From Arsenophonus nilaparvatae (lineage in GTDB: Bacteria > Pseudomonadota > Gammaproteobacteria > Enterobacterales > Enterobacteriaceae), in the NCBI RefSeq assembly GCF_000757905.1, contig NZ_JRLH01000003.1: a DNA stretch of 64,000 nt, one strand, 5' to 3'. Positions 35,827 through 44,762 of this stretch are shown piece after piece. The first letter of the stretch is position 1; every line of letters starts with the position of its first letter. A program made the position numbers and the translations under genes. Below the pieces are notes generated by a model. The model saw only the letters and a list, made by a program, of their open reading frames with translations, searched no databases and was not told where the DNA came from.

Positions 35827-36818
35827 GATGTTTCCTCCATATTAAGAGGAAAATGACAGGCAAAAGCCCGATTTTTTATGCTGCGTAGCGGCGGCGTGAT
35901 AATGCACGTTTTTTGTGCATAGGGACAACGAGGGCCAAGACGGCAACCGATTGGCAGGTGCTCTAAAGAAGGGATCGCCCCAGGTAGGGTATTTAGTCGA
36001 CTTTTATGCGGAAGTGGGCTGCCAAAATCCGGTACAGCACGGATTAATGCTTGTGTATAAGGATGATGGGGACGGATCAATAACTCTTCAGGGGTTGCAC
36101 TTTCAACGGTTTGGCCACAATAGAGTACGCTAATCCGATCAACGAGTTTGCTCATCATTTGCATATCATGACTAATTAGTAAAATTGTCATGTTATTGTT
36201 TTGGTTTAATCTATCAAGCAGGCGAAATATTTGTGCTTGAGTTGTCGATTCCATTGCATTGGTGGGTTCATCGGCAATCAGTAATCGTGGTTGATTTGCT
36301 AGCGCAATGGCTATCATCACTTTCTGACATTCACCTTCAGTAAGTTCATAAGGATAGCTGTACATAATATCATCGTGATCTTTAATTCCTACTCGATGGA
36401 GTAATTCAATTGCGCGTCGCCTACGCCAACTAAATCGATGCCACCAACGACCTTTAAAAGTCCATTGTGGTATTGATTGGATAAGTTGTTTACCAATATT
36501 TTCAGCTGGATCTAAGCAAGACTGGGGTTCTTGAAAAATCATCGAAATATTATGCCCTATCACTCTACGTCGTTGGCGTGCGGTGAGCTTTAACAGATCA
36601 ATATCAAGAAAATAAAAACGATCGGCAGTCACTTTTAAGTTATCTTTAGTAACGCCACAAATAGCCTTAGCAATCAAACTTTTACCTGAGCCGGACTCGC
36701 CAGCTAAGCCACGAATTTCGCCTTCATTTAGCTGTAAAGAAACATTATCGACGGCTTTCACTGGCCCTTTGGCGGTCATAAATTCAATAGTGAGGTTACG
36801 GATATCTAATAATGGCAT
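35823..36818 (-). CDS. sapD: SapD, ABC ATPase of the Sap peptide transporter
   Basis: SapD is the second Sap ATPase, also needed for TrkH/TrkG potassium uptake in E. coli. It has 331 residues with Walker A GESGSGKSL (about residues 39-47), the Q-loop FQEPQSCLDP, degenerate signature YELTEGECQKVMIAIAL, Walker B RLLIADEPTNAME and the H-loop LISHDMQMM. A C-terminal oligopeptide-transporter extension with CRLGPRCPYAQKTC contains the cysteine motif typical of OppD/DppD-type ATPases. It overlaps sapC by one base and sapF by four. Confidence 0.94.
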   Translation of the reverse strand: MPLLDIRNLTIEFMTAKGPVKAVDNVSLQLNEGEIRGLAGESGSGKSLIAKAICGVTKDNLKVTADRFYFLDIDLLKLTARQRRRVIGHNISMIFQEPQSCLDPAENIGKQLIQSIPQWTFKGRWWHRFSWRRRRAIELLHRVGIKDHDDIMYSYPYELTEGECQKVMIAIALANQPRLLIADEPTNAMESTTQAQIFRLLDRLNQNNNMTILLISHDMQMMSKLVDRISVLYCGQTVESATPEELLIRPHHPYTQALIRAVPDFGSPLPHKSRLNTLPGAIPSLEHLPIGCRLGPRCPYAQKTCIITPPLRSIKNRAFACHFPLNMEETS

Positions 36819-37714
36819 TATTCCACCCCAGCATTAATGGCGCGATGTAAGCCATCACCAAGTAAGTTAACAAATAAAACGCTGCTCATAATGACTGCAC
36901 CAGGAAGAAAAACTGTCCATGGTGCTACATAAATCAACTCTAAACTATCACCGAGCATAGTGCCCCATTCAGCAGTCGGTAATCTGGCGCCTAAGTCAAG
37001 AAAGCCTAACGCAGCCATATCCAGAATGGCCATAGAGAGGGTGCGAGTAATTTCTGTTACCAAGATAGGTGTGATATTGGGTAATACGGTATACCAAAGG
37101 ATATAAAAGTTTGAAGCACCGTCAAGTCGAGCGGCAAGAACATATTCGGTATCTAATTCATCGCGAACAGCGCTGTAAATTGTTCTAACAATTCTTGGTA
37201 ATAAGGCTAACCAAATTGCTATCATTGCATTTTCAAGGCTTGAGCCGGCAAAAGCGACAATAATAATCGCCAGGAGTAGCGAGGGAATTGATAACAGCGT
37301 ATCTAACACATGATTTAAAATAGCTGATTTTAACCCATGGGTAATGCCGGCTAAACAACCTAATATTAATCCGACCAACGTTGTGCTAATGGTAATCACA
37401 AGTGCAGAGCCAAAGGTAGATGCTGTACCGATAAGTAATCGACTTAAAATATCACGCCCAAGATCATCAGTACCCAAAAAAAATGCCACATTACCATAAT
37501 GCGACCAGGATGGAGGTAGTAGCTGGTAGCCCAAAAATTGTTGGTTAATGGTATAGGGGGCTAAGTAGCTGCCAAATAAAGTCAAAACCAGGAGAAAAGC
37601 AATACCATAACATCCAGTCATTGCTAGAATATCATTAGAGAAAAATCGCCAGACAACCCGGATAGGGGATGGCATCTTTTGTTCACGATAAAAATTATCT
37701 GAAGACATACCCAT
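36818..37714 (-). CDS. sapC: SapC, permease of the Sap peptide transporter
   Basis: SapC is an inner-membrane permease of the DppC/OppC type. The 298-residue protein has a membrane segment near residues 30-50, FFLGTDDLGRDILSRLLIGTASTFGSALVI (the conserved GTDxxGRD before the permease core), and the EAA-loop region AARLDGASNFYILWYTVLPNITPIL that contacts the ATPases. Several more membrane segments lie between 95 and 290. It overlaps sapB by 20 bases, indicating coupled translation. Confidence 0.94.
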   Translation of the reverse strand: MGMSSDNFYREQKMPSPIRVVWRFFSNDILAMTGCYGIAFLLVLTLFGSYLAPYTINQQFLGYQLLPPSWSHYGNVAFFLGTDDLGRDILSRLLIGTASTFGSALVITISTTLVGLILGCLAGITHGLKSAILNHVLDTLLSIPSLLLAIIIVAFAGSSLENAMIAIWLALLPRIVRTIYSAVRDELDTEYVLAARLDGASNFYILWYTVLPNITPILVTEITRTLSMAILDMAALGFLDLGARLPTAEWGTMLGDSLELIYVAPWTVFLPGAVIMSSVLFVNLLGDGLHRAINAGVE

Positions 37715-38663
37715 CCTTATATTTAGAAGGGTTCATCATAGCGCCTAAAATATCCGATATGACATTAACGAAAATAACTAAAGTACCAATAATCATTACG
37801 CCGGCAGAAATTGCTGAGTAATCATTTTGTCGAATGGCTGTGACTAACCAACGCCCTAAGCCTGGCCAATTAAATACAAGTTCAGTGATCATCGCTAGTG
37901 TTATCATAGTAGAAAACTGCAGACCAAGTTTTGGAATAATAGGAGGCAGCGCATTGTGTAAGACATGACGTTTGATAATGGTAATGCGAGAGAGTCCTCT
38001 GGTTGCTGCTGCTTTAATATAATTTTCACCCATAACAGCTTCAGTACTATTTTTCATTAACCGTATCATTTCAGAAATTGGCGCAATAGCTAATGTAATA
38101 ACGGGTAAAATCAAATGCTCTAATAGATTAATAAACATTTGGCTACGATAGATTGAATCCGATAACCACACATCGATCAGGGCAAATCCGGTCACAGGTT
38201 CAAGATCATACAGTAAATTAATTCGGCCAGAGACCGGTAACCAGCCTAATTTCAATGAAAAAAGCAGGATAAATAATAAAGCCAACACAAAAATTGGCAT
38301 AGAAAAACCGATTAGGGTAAAAATTTTAATAATGTAATCAATTGGTTTATTGCGCCAGACACCCGCAATAATGCCGGTAGGGATGCCGATTATTAAAGCT
38401 AAAATAAACGCTAAAAAGCACAACTCCATAGTGGCAGGAAAAGTGGCATTCAGCTGACTGCTAATCGGTTGACCATTAATACTAGAAAAACCAAAATTCC
38501 AATGTAATAAGCCGGTTAAATAAAAAATATAGGCATCCCATAATGATAGTCCACTTAATGGAGCATCAGCAGTGAAATAGTTCAAACTAAAACTAACCAG
38601 TGTTAGTAAAAATAAAGTAATAATTAAAAGTAATAACCGCCTTAATACGTAAATAATCACCAC
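37695..38663 (-). CDS. sapB: SapB, permease of the Sap peptide transporter
   Basis: SapB is the DppB/OppB-type permease partner of SapC. Its 322 residues begin with a membrane helix (LRRLLLLIITLFLLTLVSFSLNYF), followed by five more predicted segments and the EAA-like loop KAAATRGLSRITIIKRHVLHNALPPIIPKLG (about 215-245). It overlaps the end of sapA by seven bases. The complete set of A-B-C-D-F genes without interruption argues for a functional transporter. Confidence 0.94.
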   Translation of the reverse strand: MVIIYVLRRLLLLIITLFLLTLVSFSLNYFTADAPLSGLSLWDAYIFYLTGLLHWNFGFSSINGQPISSQLNATFPATMELCFLAFILALIIGIPTGIIAGVWRNKPIDYIIKIFTLIGFSMPIFVLALLFILLFSLKLGWLPVSGRINLLYDLEPVTGFALIDVWLSDSIYRSQMFINLLEHLILPVITLAIAPISEMIRLMKNSTEAVMGENYIKAAATRGLSRITIIKRHVLHNALPPIIPKLGLQFSTMITLAMITELVFNWPGLGRWLVTAIRQNDYSAISAGVMIIGTLVIFVNVISDILGAMMNPSKYKDGYVFR

Positions 38664-40327
38664 GCTGCTCCTTCTTCGTCATTAAAATAGGAGTCAGCCG
38701 GTAGTGGGGTTTTAATCGACCCATCACGATAAACCCCGGCAAAAGAGGAGTTACCAAAGGCGCTAATAACTAGCCCTTTGATATCATAGCGATAAGCCTG
38801 TAAATGTAATGAATAAGCTAGCGGTAATACAGGTAATTCTTTTGCTAGTAATGATTGCGCTTGGTGGTAATAATTAATGCGAGATGAAATACTTTGGCTT
38901 ACTAGCGCCTCACGTAAAAGTTCATCAAAGTAAGGATTACACCATTTACTCAAATTAGTATGTGATTCCTTAGCAGCGCAACTAAGTAGAGGGCGGAAAA
39001 AACTATCAGGATCATTACTATCCGTCGACCAACCGTCAAGGATCATGTCATAGTTACGATCACTCAGCTTATTTTCTAATAAATTGCCTTCTACCGGATG
39101 AATATTCATCTTAATGCCTACTTTTGCTAAGTCTGCCTGGATAAGTTCGGCAGTTTTTAACGGGCTCGGATTATAGGATTGAGAAATAACGGGAACCCAA
39201 ATATCTAATTTCATACCGGACAAACCGAGCTCTTCTAGCATTTCTTTGGCTTTTTCAGGATTATAATCTGTCACTTTAATTTGATTATCATAAGCCCATG
39301 AAGCTCTAGGTAGAACAGAAGTTGCTGTTTCAGCGGTGCCATAATAGATAGATTGCATTAATCTTTCATTATTAATTGAATACGCTATGGCTTGTCTAAC
39401 CTTTAATTGATCAAGCGGTGGTTTGCTAGTGTTAAAAATCAGATAGGCGATATTCATGCCGGCTCGCATCGATAGCCGCAAACGGGCATCTTCACGTAGC
39501 ACCTTTAATTGACTAGCAGCTGGATAGGCTAAGACATCGCATTCACCGGTTAATAATTTAGATATGCGTCCTGTGCCGCCGGCACCCAGATCAATCACCA
39601 CTTGCTGCATTAAAGGTTTGCCTTTCCAGTAGTTATTATGCCGATTTAGCTTGATAAATTGACCGGTTTGATAGCCGACCAACATGAAAGGACCAGTGCC
39701 AACAGGTTGCCAATCAATAAATTCTTTATGATTAATTTTGTTGAGATATTGTGCATATTCTTGTGAGAGTATTGGTGCATAGCGAGTTGCAAGATGCCAG
39801 AGAAATGATGCATCGGGGGTATATAATTTAAATTCAACAGTATAATTATCAATTTTACGAATACTACGGATATTGTTAGCTAATTGCAGGCTATCGAAAT
39901 AAGGATAATTGCCTCCCCCAACATAGTGATAAGGATGATTTTTATCAAACATACGGGAAAAACTAAACACAACGTCATCGGCATTGAGCGTTCGTGTCGG
40001 TGTGAACCAATCTGTTGTTTGAAATGGAATATTACGTTTTAAATAAAATCGATAAGTTGCTCCTTTATCAAATGATTTCCAGTGCGAGGCAAGTTCGGAA
40101 TTTAATTTGTAAGTAAATGGATTAACTTCTAATAATCGATCATAAAGTTGAGCGGCTAGTGGATCAATAATTAACCCGGTGCTGGCAATTTGCGGATTAA
40201 ATGTAGTGACAATGCCATTAACACAATAGATAAAGCTGTTTTGACGAATTTGTGGTGGAAGGGTATCTGCTAATGCATTTATTGTCCCTACATTTATTAA
40301 AATAATCCATAAAATTAGGTAACGCAT
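38657..40327 (-). CDS. sapA: SapA, periplasmic peptide-binding protein
   Basis: SapA is the solute-binding component that captures antimicrobial peptides (and haem in some species) in the periplasm. The 556-residue precursor has a signal peptide (MRYLILWIILINVGTINALA), and SBP family 5 features: FIYCVNGIVTTFNPQIAS, LNADDVVFSFSRMFDKNHPYHYVGGGNYPYF, QPVGTGPFMLVGY and RQAIAYSINNERLMQSIYYG. First gene of sapABCDF. The haem role known in Haemophilus is worth noting given the broken hmuR here, but is only a possibility. Confidence 0.94.
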   Translation of the reverse strand: MRYLILWIILINVGTINALADTLPPQIRQNSFIYCVNGIVTTFNPQIASTGLIIDPLAAQLYDRLLEVNPFTYKLNSELASHWKSFDKGATYRFYLKRNIPFQTTDWFTPTRTLNADDVVFSFSRMFDKNHPYHYVGGGNYPYFDSLQLANNIRSIRKIDNYTVEFKLYTPDASFLWHLATRYAPILSQEYAQYLNKINHKEFIDWQPVGTGPFMLVGYQTGQFIKLNRHNNYWKGKPLMQQVVIDLGAGGTGRISKLLTGECDVLAYPAASQLKVLREDARLRLSMRAGMNIAYLIFNTSKPPLDQLKVRQAIAYSINNERLMQSIYYGTAETATSVLPRASWAYDNQIKVTDYNPEKAKEMLEELGLSGMKLDIWVPVISQSYNPSPLKTAELIQADLAKVGIKMNIHPVEGNLLENKLSDRNYDMILDGWSTDSNDPDSFFRPLLSCAAKESHTNLSKWCNPYFDELLREALVSQSISSRINYYHQAQSLLAKELPVLPLAYSLHLQAYRYDIKGLVISAFGNSSFAGVYRDGSIKTPLPADSYFNDEEGAAW

Positions 40328-40565
40328 ATAAAAACCTATTATAAGTGCGAATGGCTTTATTGTAGCTTAACTCCTGTTATGCAACAAAATAGAGTTGATA
40401 AAATTATCAGTAATTTGTTGATAAAAATTGTCAACCACTGCTTTGCTAACGTTATTGATAATTATAGTAACTTTAATTTATTGCTGACACGATATTGCTT
40501 AGATTGTTGCCAGTGGTTTAATTTTCTTGCCAGCATCGGATGGCCACTTTCTCGACTACTAATTC

Positions 40566-41576
40566 TTATTTGTTATTTTGATTCTCTGGCAAATTATGTT
40601 TTTTCAGTAGTCCCCTTAATTGGTGATAAGTTAATTTTAATTGTGAAGCGGCCAAGCGCTGATTAAACTGGCTTATTTGTAATGCCTGTTCGAGCAAATT
40701 TTTTTCTGCCACCTGCTGCCATTGTTTCAAATCGATGGGAAGTTGAGGTAGCTCATCATTTTCTTTTGTTACCACCGACATCATTGACTCATTAGCAAAG
40801 GGATTGAAGACAATCAAATCTAATGGTTCAGCTCTATCGCCATGACGATAGACGGAACGCTCAATAACATTCTTTAATTCACGTACATTACCCGGCCAGG
40901 GATAAGCTGACAGGTTTTTTTGTGCTTTAACAGTAAATCCAGGGAAAAAAGAGAGATTGAGCTCGCGGCACATATTAATTGCGAAATGTTCAGCCAGTAA
41001 CATAATATCGGCTAATCGCTCACGTAAGGGCGGAATGTGGATGACATCAAAGGCTAGACGATCAAGTAGATCGGCATGAAACAAGCCTTTGTTAGCTAAT
41101 TGGGGTAGATTAGCGTTGGTTGCGCAAATAAGCCTAACATCGACTTTAAGGCTTTGACTACCACCAACACGCTCTAGTTGGCCATATTCGATCACCCGTA
41201 ATAATTTTTCTTGTACAATCATGGGGGCGGTTGCCAACTCGTCAAGGAAAAGTGTGCCTCGATCTGCCCGTTCAAATCGGCCTAAATGTCTTTTTTGTGC
41301 TCCAGTAAATGCGCCTGCTTCATGACCAAATAATTCGGAATCTAATAAATTTTCATTCAGTGCACTGCAATTAAGGGAAACAAATGGTTCTTGCCAACGT
41401 GGTGAAAGGTAATGAAGACGGCTAGCAATCAGCTCCTTGCCTGTTCCTCGCTCACCTGTAACTAAAACCGGTTTACTGAGTTTGGCAAGTGCAGAAGTTT
41501 GCTCCAGTATTTCTAAGAAATTATCTGCAGTACCAAGAATATTATCTGTAGAGAGTTGCATGGTCATTTTAGCCAT
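40566..41576 (-). CDS. pspF: PspF, sigma54 enhancer-binding activator of the psp genes
   Basis: PspF is a bacterial enhancer-binding protein lacking a receiver domain; it activates pspA from sigma54 and is restrained by PspA. The 336-residue protein has Walker A GERGTGKELIA (about residues 42-52), the GAFTGA loop in HEAGAFTGAQKRH that contacts sigma54, Walker B GTLFLDELA, the arginine-finger region LLDRLAFDVIHIPPLRER, and a Fis-type helix-turn-helix at the end (ASQLKLTYHQLRGLLKKHNL). It is divergent from pspA with 187 bases between, as in E. coli. Confidence 0.96.
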   Translation of the reverse strand: MAKMTMQLSTDNILGTADNFLEILEQTSALAKLSKPVLVTGERGTGKELIASRLHYLSPRWQEPFVSLNCSALNENLLDSELFGHEAGAFTGAQKRHLGRFERADRGTLFLDELATAPMIVQEKLLRVIEYGQLERVGGSQSLKVDVRLICATNANLPQLANKGLFHADLLDRLAFDVIHIPPLRERLADIMLLAEHFAINMCRELNLSFFPGFTVKAQKNLSAYPWPGNVRELKNVIERSVYRHGDRAEPLDLIVFNPFANESMMSVVTKENDELPQLPIDLKQWQQVAEKNLLEQALQISQFNQRLAASQLKLTYHQLRGLLKKHNLPENQNNK

Positions 41577-41679
41577 TTATTGGTCATTTTAATTATCTGT
41601 AAATTATAACGAAAATTGGAATAAAAGATAACAAAATAAAAATTTAATTATTTCATATGGTTATATTTTTTTGTAAAAT

Positions 41680-41695
41680 TGGCATGAATATTGTT
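41680..41695 (+). promoter_or_regulatory. sigma54 promoter of pspABCD
   Basis: TGGCATGAATATTGTT matches the -24/-12 sigma54 consensus TGGCAC-N5-TTGC, with GG and GT exactly ten bases apart. It lies about 70 bases upstream of the pspA start and between pspA and its activator gene pspF. The E. coli pspA promoter has the same TTG-T form at -12. PspF upstream sites and an IHF site should lie in the AT-rich stretch 41585-41675. Confidence 0.88.
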
Positions 41696-41763
41696 TATCA
41701 ATGATTAAGGTTAAAAAATTTAATAACAAATCAATCATTCAATATTAATTAAGGAATTTATCG

Positions 41764-42429
41764 ATGGGCATTTTCACACGTTTCGCAGATATCATTAATG
41801 CAAATGTTGCTTCTTTACTTGATAAGGCAGAAGATCCACAAAAAATGATCCGTTTAATGATCCAAGAAATGGAAGATATGCTAGTTGAGTCTCGTTCAAT
41901 CTCGGCACGTACTTTAGCTGAGCAGAAAGGATTAGAGCGCCGTATTGCTAGCGGTGAAAAACAAGTTATACAATGGCAAGAAAAAGCAGAACTGGCGCTA
42001 GTTAAAGATAAAGAGGATTTAGCTCGCGCGGCATTAATTGAAAAGCAAAAAGTGGCTACCATTATTGATACACTAAAAAGTGAGTTAATTATGGTAAATG
42101 AAACATTAGTACGTATGAAAGACGAGATTGCTGAATTAGAGCAAAAACTGACTGAAACACGGGCAAAGCAGCAAACTATGGTATTAAGGCATCAAGCCGC
42201 GCAATCCAGTCGTGATGTGCGTCGTCAATTAGATAGTGGTAAATTGGACGAAGCATTAGCCCGGTTTGAACAGTTTGAGCAGCGGATCGATCATATGGAA
42301 AGTGAAGCGCAAAGTTATCATTTAGGTAAACAAAAATCCTTAGACCAACAGTTTACTGAATTAAAAGCTGATGATGAAATCAGTGAGCAATTGGCTGCGT
42401 TGAAAGCTAAACTGAACAAACAAGAGTAA
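41764..42429 (+). CDS. pspA: PspA, phage-shock protein A (IM30 family)
   Basis: PspA is an ESCRT-III-like, peripheral membrane protein that maintains the inner membrane under stress and inhibits PspF. It has 221 residues, almost entirely helical. It starts MGIFTRFADIINANVASLLDKAEDPQKMIRLMIQEMEDML, the amphipathic membrane-binding and PspF-contact region, and continues as a long coiled coil to the C-terminus. AAGGAA precedes the ATG. First gene of pspABCD. Confidence 0.97.
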   Translation: MGIFTRFADIINANVASLLDKAEDPQKMIRLMIQEMEDMLVESRSISARTLAEQKGLERRIASGEKQVIQWQEKAELALVKDKEDLARAALIEKQKVATIIDTLKSELIMVNETLVRMKDEIAELEQKLTETRAKQQTMVLRHQAAQSSRDVRRQLDSGKLDEALARFEQFEQRIDHMESEAQSYHLGKQKSLDQQFTELKADDEISEQLAALKAKLNKQE

Positions 42430-42469
42430 TCTATTGGTAGCCAAAATTAATGATTAATAAGGAAATGTG

Positions 42470-42697
42470 ATGGGCTCTATATTTATTGGGTTAGTTTTAT
42501 TGATCTTTGTTATCTTTATTCTGCCTATTTGGTTATGGTGCCACTATGGTAAAAAAGGAAATAGCCATAGTCAATTAACGCAGAATGAGATCCAGCGACT
42601 AACGCAGTTAGCCGAGCGAGCACAACGCATGCAGCAACGTATTAAAGCGCTGGAAGATATTCTGGATGCAGAGCATCCAAATTGGAGGCAAATATAA
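42470..42697 (+). CDS. pspB: PspB, inner-membrane stress sensor
   Basis: PspB works with PspC to sense membrane stress and relieve PspA inhibition of PspF. The 75-residue protein has one N-terminal membrane helix (FIGLVLLIFVIFILPIWLWCHYG) and a cytoplasmic coiled coil (LTQLAERAQRMQQRIKALEDILDAEHPNWRQ), the family architecture. ATG 42470 is preceded by AAGGAAATG. Its TAA overlaps the pspC ATG as TAATG. Confidence 0.94.
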   Translation: MGSIFIGLVLLIFVIFILPIWLWCHYGKKGNSHSQLTQNEIQRLTQLAERAQRMQQRIKALEDILDAEHPNWRQI

Positions 42698-43056
42698 TGG
42701 CAAAAATGGGCGCGCGAAAACTTTATCGACGTACTGATCAACGTATGATTGGGGGCGTTTGTGCCGGGTTGGCGCATTACTTTGATTTACCGGTTAATTT
42801 AGTACGGGCACTGGCGGTTGTTGCATTATTCTTAGGATTTTTTGCCATTACCATCGTTATTTATCTGTTGATGTGGTTTTTTATCGAACCGGCACCGGCA
42901 GGTTATCAGGATGAAACTGATATTAGTGTTAAAGTGACTAAGTTAATGAATGAAATCGATCAGCAATTGAAAGCGGGTGAAAAAAAACTGCGCCAAATGG
43001 AACGCTATATCACTTCTGATAGTTTCAGTATTGATAGTCGCATCAATAAATTGTAA
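42697..43056 (+). CDS. pspC: PspC, inner-membrane stress-response regulator
   Basis: PspC is the polar inner-membrane partner of PspB; its cytoplasmic face recruits PspA. The 119-residue protein contains the PspC domain: LYRRTDQRMIGGVCAGLAHYFDLPVNLVRALAVVALFLG, then a membrane helix ITIVIYLLMWFFIEPAP and a C-terminal leucine-zipper-like segment. GGAGG at 42684-42688 and the TAATG overlap with pspB fix the start at 42697. Confidence 0.95.
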   Translation: MAKMGARKLYRRTDQRMIGGVCAGLAHYFDLPVNLVRALAVVALFLGFFAITIVIYLLMWFFIEPAPAGYQDETDISVKVTKLMNEIDQQLKAGEKKLRQMERYITSDSFSIDSRINKL

Positions 43057-43150
43057 CTAACTATCAAATTAAGGTAGAGTGAATAATGCTCTACCGTAAA
43101 ATCATTTTTCTTATCAATTAAATAATTATCCTATGTATTAACAGAATAAT

Positions 43151-43384
43151 ATGCTGATTAGCCGACTGAAAATTAAGATTTTAAGCGAAAAAATGGCAAA
43201 AATAGCAATAATTATGGTTATTCATTACGCGCCAACAGGAATAATTGGACTAATGTTAAAATATACTAGCCGCAAACCTTTGCGATGGTTTATGTTAATA
43301 GTTATACAGCTATTGCAACGTCCAGGCATTGCTAAACTTGTGCGTAAGTTGTTATGGGAGAAATATGAAAAGATTGCGAAGTGA
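43151..43384 (+). CDS. pspD: PspD, peripheral inner-membrane protein
   Basis: This 77-residue protein fits PspD by position after pspC and by pattern: an N-terminal basic helix, then a hydrophobic segment, HYAPTGIIGLMLKYTSRKPLRWFMLIVIQLLQRPGIAKLVRKL, which mirrors the [21 protein letters not shown] region of E. coli PspD. The family is poorly conserved and its role in the Psp response is minor. The end overlaps ycjX by 20 bases; pspE is absent. Confidence 0.8.
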   Translation: MLISRLKIKILSEKMAKIAIIMVIHYAPTGIIGLMLKYTSRKPLRWFMLIVIQLLQRPGIAKLVRKLLWEKYEKIAK

Positions 43385-44762
43385 GCTTAGTGAACTGGTC
43401 AATCGAAGCGTAGATCGTCATGTCCGTTTAGCGGTTACCGGGCTTAGCCGTAGTGGTAAAACGGCATTTATTACCTCGCTGGTTAATCAATTACTACATG
43501 TGCACAGTGGGGCGCGTTTGCCACTGTTTTCCGCCGCAAGAGATGGCCGTCTATTAGGTGCAAAACGGATCCCGCAGAAACATTTTAATATTCCTCGTTT
43601 TGCTTATGACGAAAATATAGCAGCACTGTACCATTCTCCTCCTCAATGGCCGACTCCTACCCGTGGGATCAGTGAAATATGTTTGCAACTACGTTATCGA
43701 TCGCAACAGAGTTTGCTACGCCACGTCAAAGAGACTTCTAATTTATATATTGAAATTATTGACTATCCAGGCGAATGGTTGCTGGATCTGCCTATGTTGA
43801 CTCAGGACTATTTTAGTTGGTCGCGGCAAATGCAACAGCTATTAAAAGGCCGTGATAAGGAGGGGGCACAGCAATGGTTGCAACTTTGTCAACAGTGCGA
43901 CCCCTTTGCAGCAGCTGATGAAAAATTATTAGCTAATATTGCTCAGGCTTACACCGATTACTTGGTTTTTTGTAAACAACAGGGGCAATATTTTATTCAG
44001 CCAGGGCGATTTGTATTACCTGGTGATCTTGCAGGGGCACCGGTATTGCAGTTTTTTCCTTGGCCCAATATTGATACAACAGATGAACTGAAATTAAAGC
44101 AAGCGGACAAACAGTCTAATATTGGTATGTTGCAACAGCGTTATCACTATTATTGTCAAAAAATTATTAAGCGTTTTTATAAAGATTACTTTCAACATTT
44201 TGATCGGCAAATTGTTTTAGTTGACTGTTTAGCTGCATTGAATAACGGTCCGGCAGCATTTAATGATATGCAGGCCGCATTAACCCAAATTATGCGTAGC
44301 TTTCATTATGGTAAACGGACACTATTGCGCCGCATGTTCTCACCACATATTGATAAATTACTTTTCGCGGCAAGTAAGGTTGATCATATAACCCATGATC
44401 AACATGCCAATTTAGTTTCATTGCTCCAGCAATTAGTTCGTGCGGCCTGGCAAAATGCCGCTTTTGAAGGGATCAGCATGGATTGTCTGGCACTAGCTGC
44501 AATTCAGGCGACAGAAAATGGCATGATTGAATATCAAGGAGAACGGGTACCTGCCTTAAAGGGACATAGATTAACAGATGGTCGATTAATGACTTTTTTT
44601 CCAGGTGAGGTACCACGGCATTTGCCTAATGCTGATTTTTGGTTAAAGCAGGGATTTGATTTTGAATCTTTTCGGCCTCGCGAAACAGCGACTGATCAAC
44701 CTGTTGCTCATATTCGATTGGATAGTGCTTTAGAATTTTTACTCGGAGATAAATTGAAATGA
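43365..44762 (+). CDS. ycjX: YcjX, P-loop NTPase-like stress protein
   Basis: YcjX is a YcjX/DUF463 protein with a G-protein-like fold, co-regulated with the psp genes. Start 43365 gives 465 residues beginning MKRLRSELSELVNRSVDRHVRLAVTG, as in E. coli. A P-loop GLSRSGKTAF (about residues 26-35) and DYPGEWLLDLPML (switch-like) are clear, along with GRFVLPGDLAGAPVLQFFPW and the C-terminal HIRLDSALEFLLGDKL. Overlap with pspD and a four-base overlap with ycjF point to one operon. Confidence 0.92.
   Translation: MKRLRSELSELVNRSVDRHVRLAVTGLSRSGKTAFITSLVNQLLHVHSGARLPLFSAARDGRLLGAKRIPQKHFNIPRFAYDENIAALYHSPPQWPTPTRGISEICLQLRYRSQQSLLRHVKETSNLYIEIIDYPGEWLLDLPMLTQDYFSWSRQMQQLLKGRDKEGAQQWLQLCQQCDPFAAADEKLLANIAQAYTDYLVFCKQQGQYFIQPGRFVLPGDLAGAPVLQFFPWPNIDTTDELKLKQADKQSNIGMLQQRYHYYCQKIIKRFYKDYFQHFDRQIVLVDCLAALNNGPAAFNDMQAALTQIMRSFHYGKRTLLRRMFSPHIDKLLFAASKVDHITHDQHANLVSLLQQLVRAAWQNAAFEGISMDCLALAAIQATENGMIEYQGERVPALKGHRLTDGRLMTFFPGEVPRHLPNADFWLKQGFDFESFRPRETATDQPVAHIRLDSALEFLLGDKLK

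Noticed and set aside
40379..40666. Plus-strand open frame overlapping the 3' end of pspF
   Set aside because: Antisense to a conserved gene for its last third, no Shine-Dalgarno, and a Cys/Leu/Ile-rich translation without family features.
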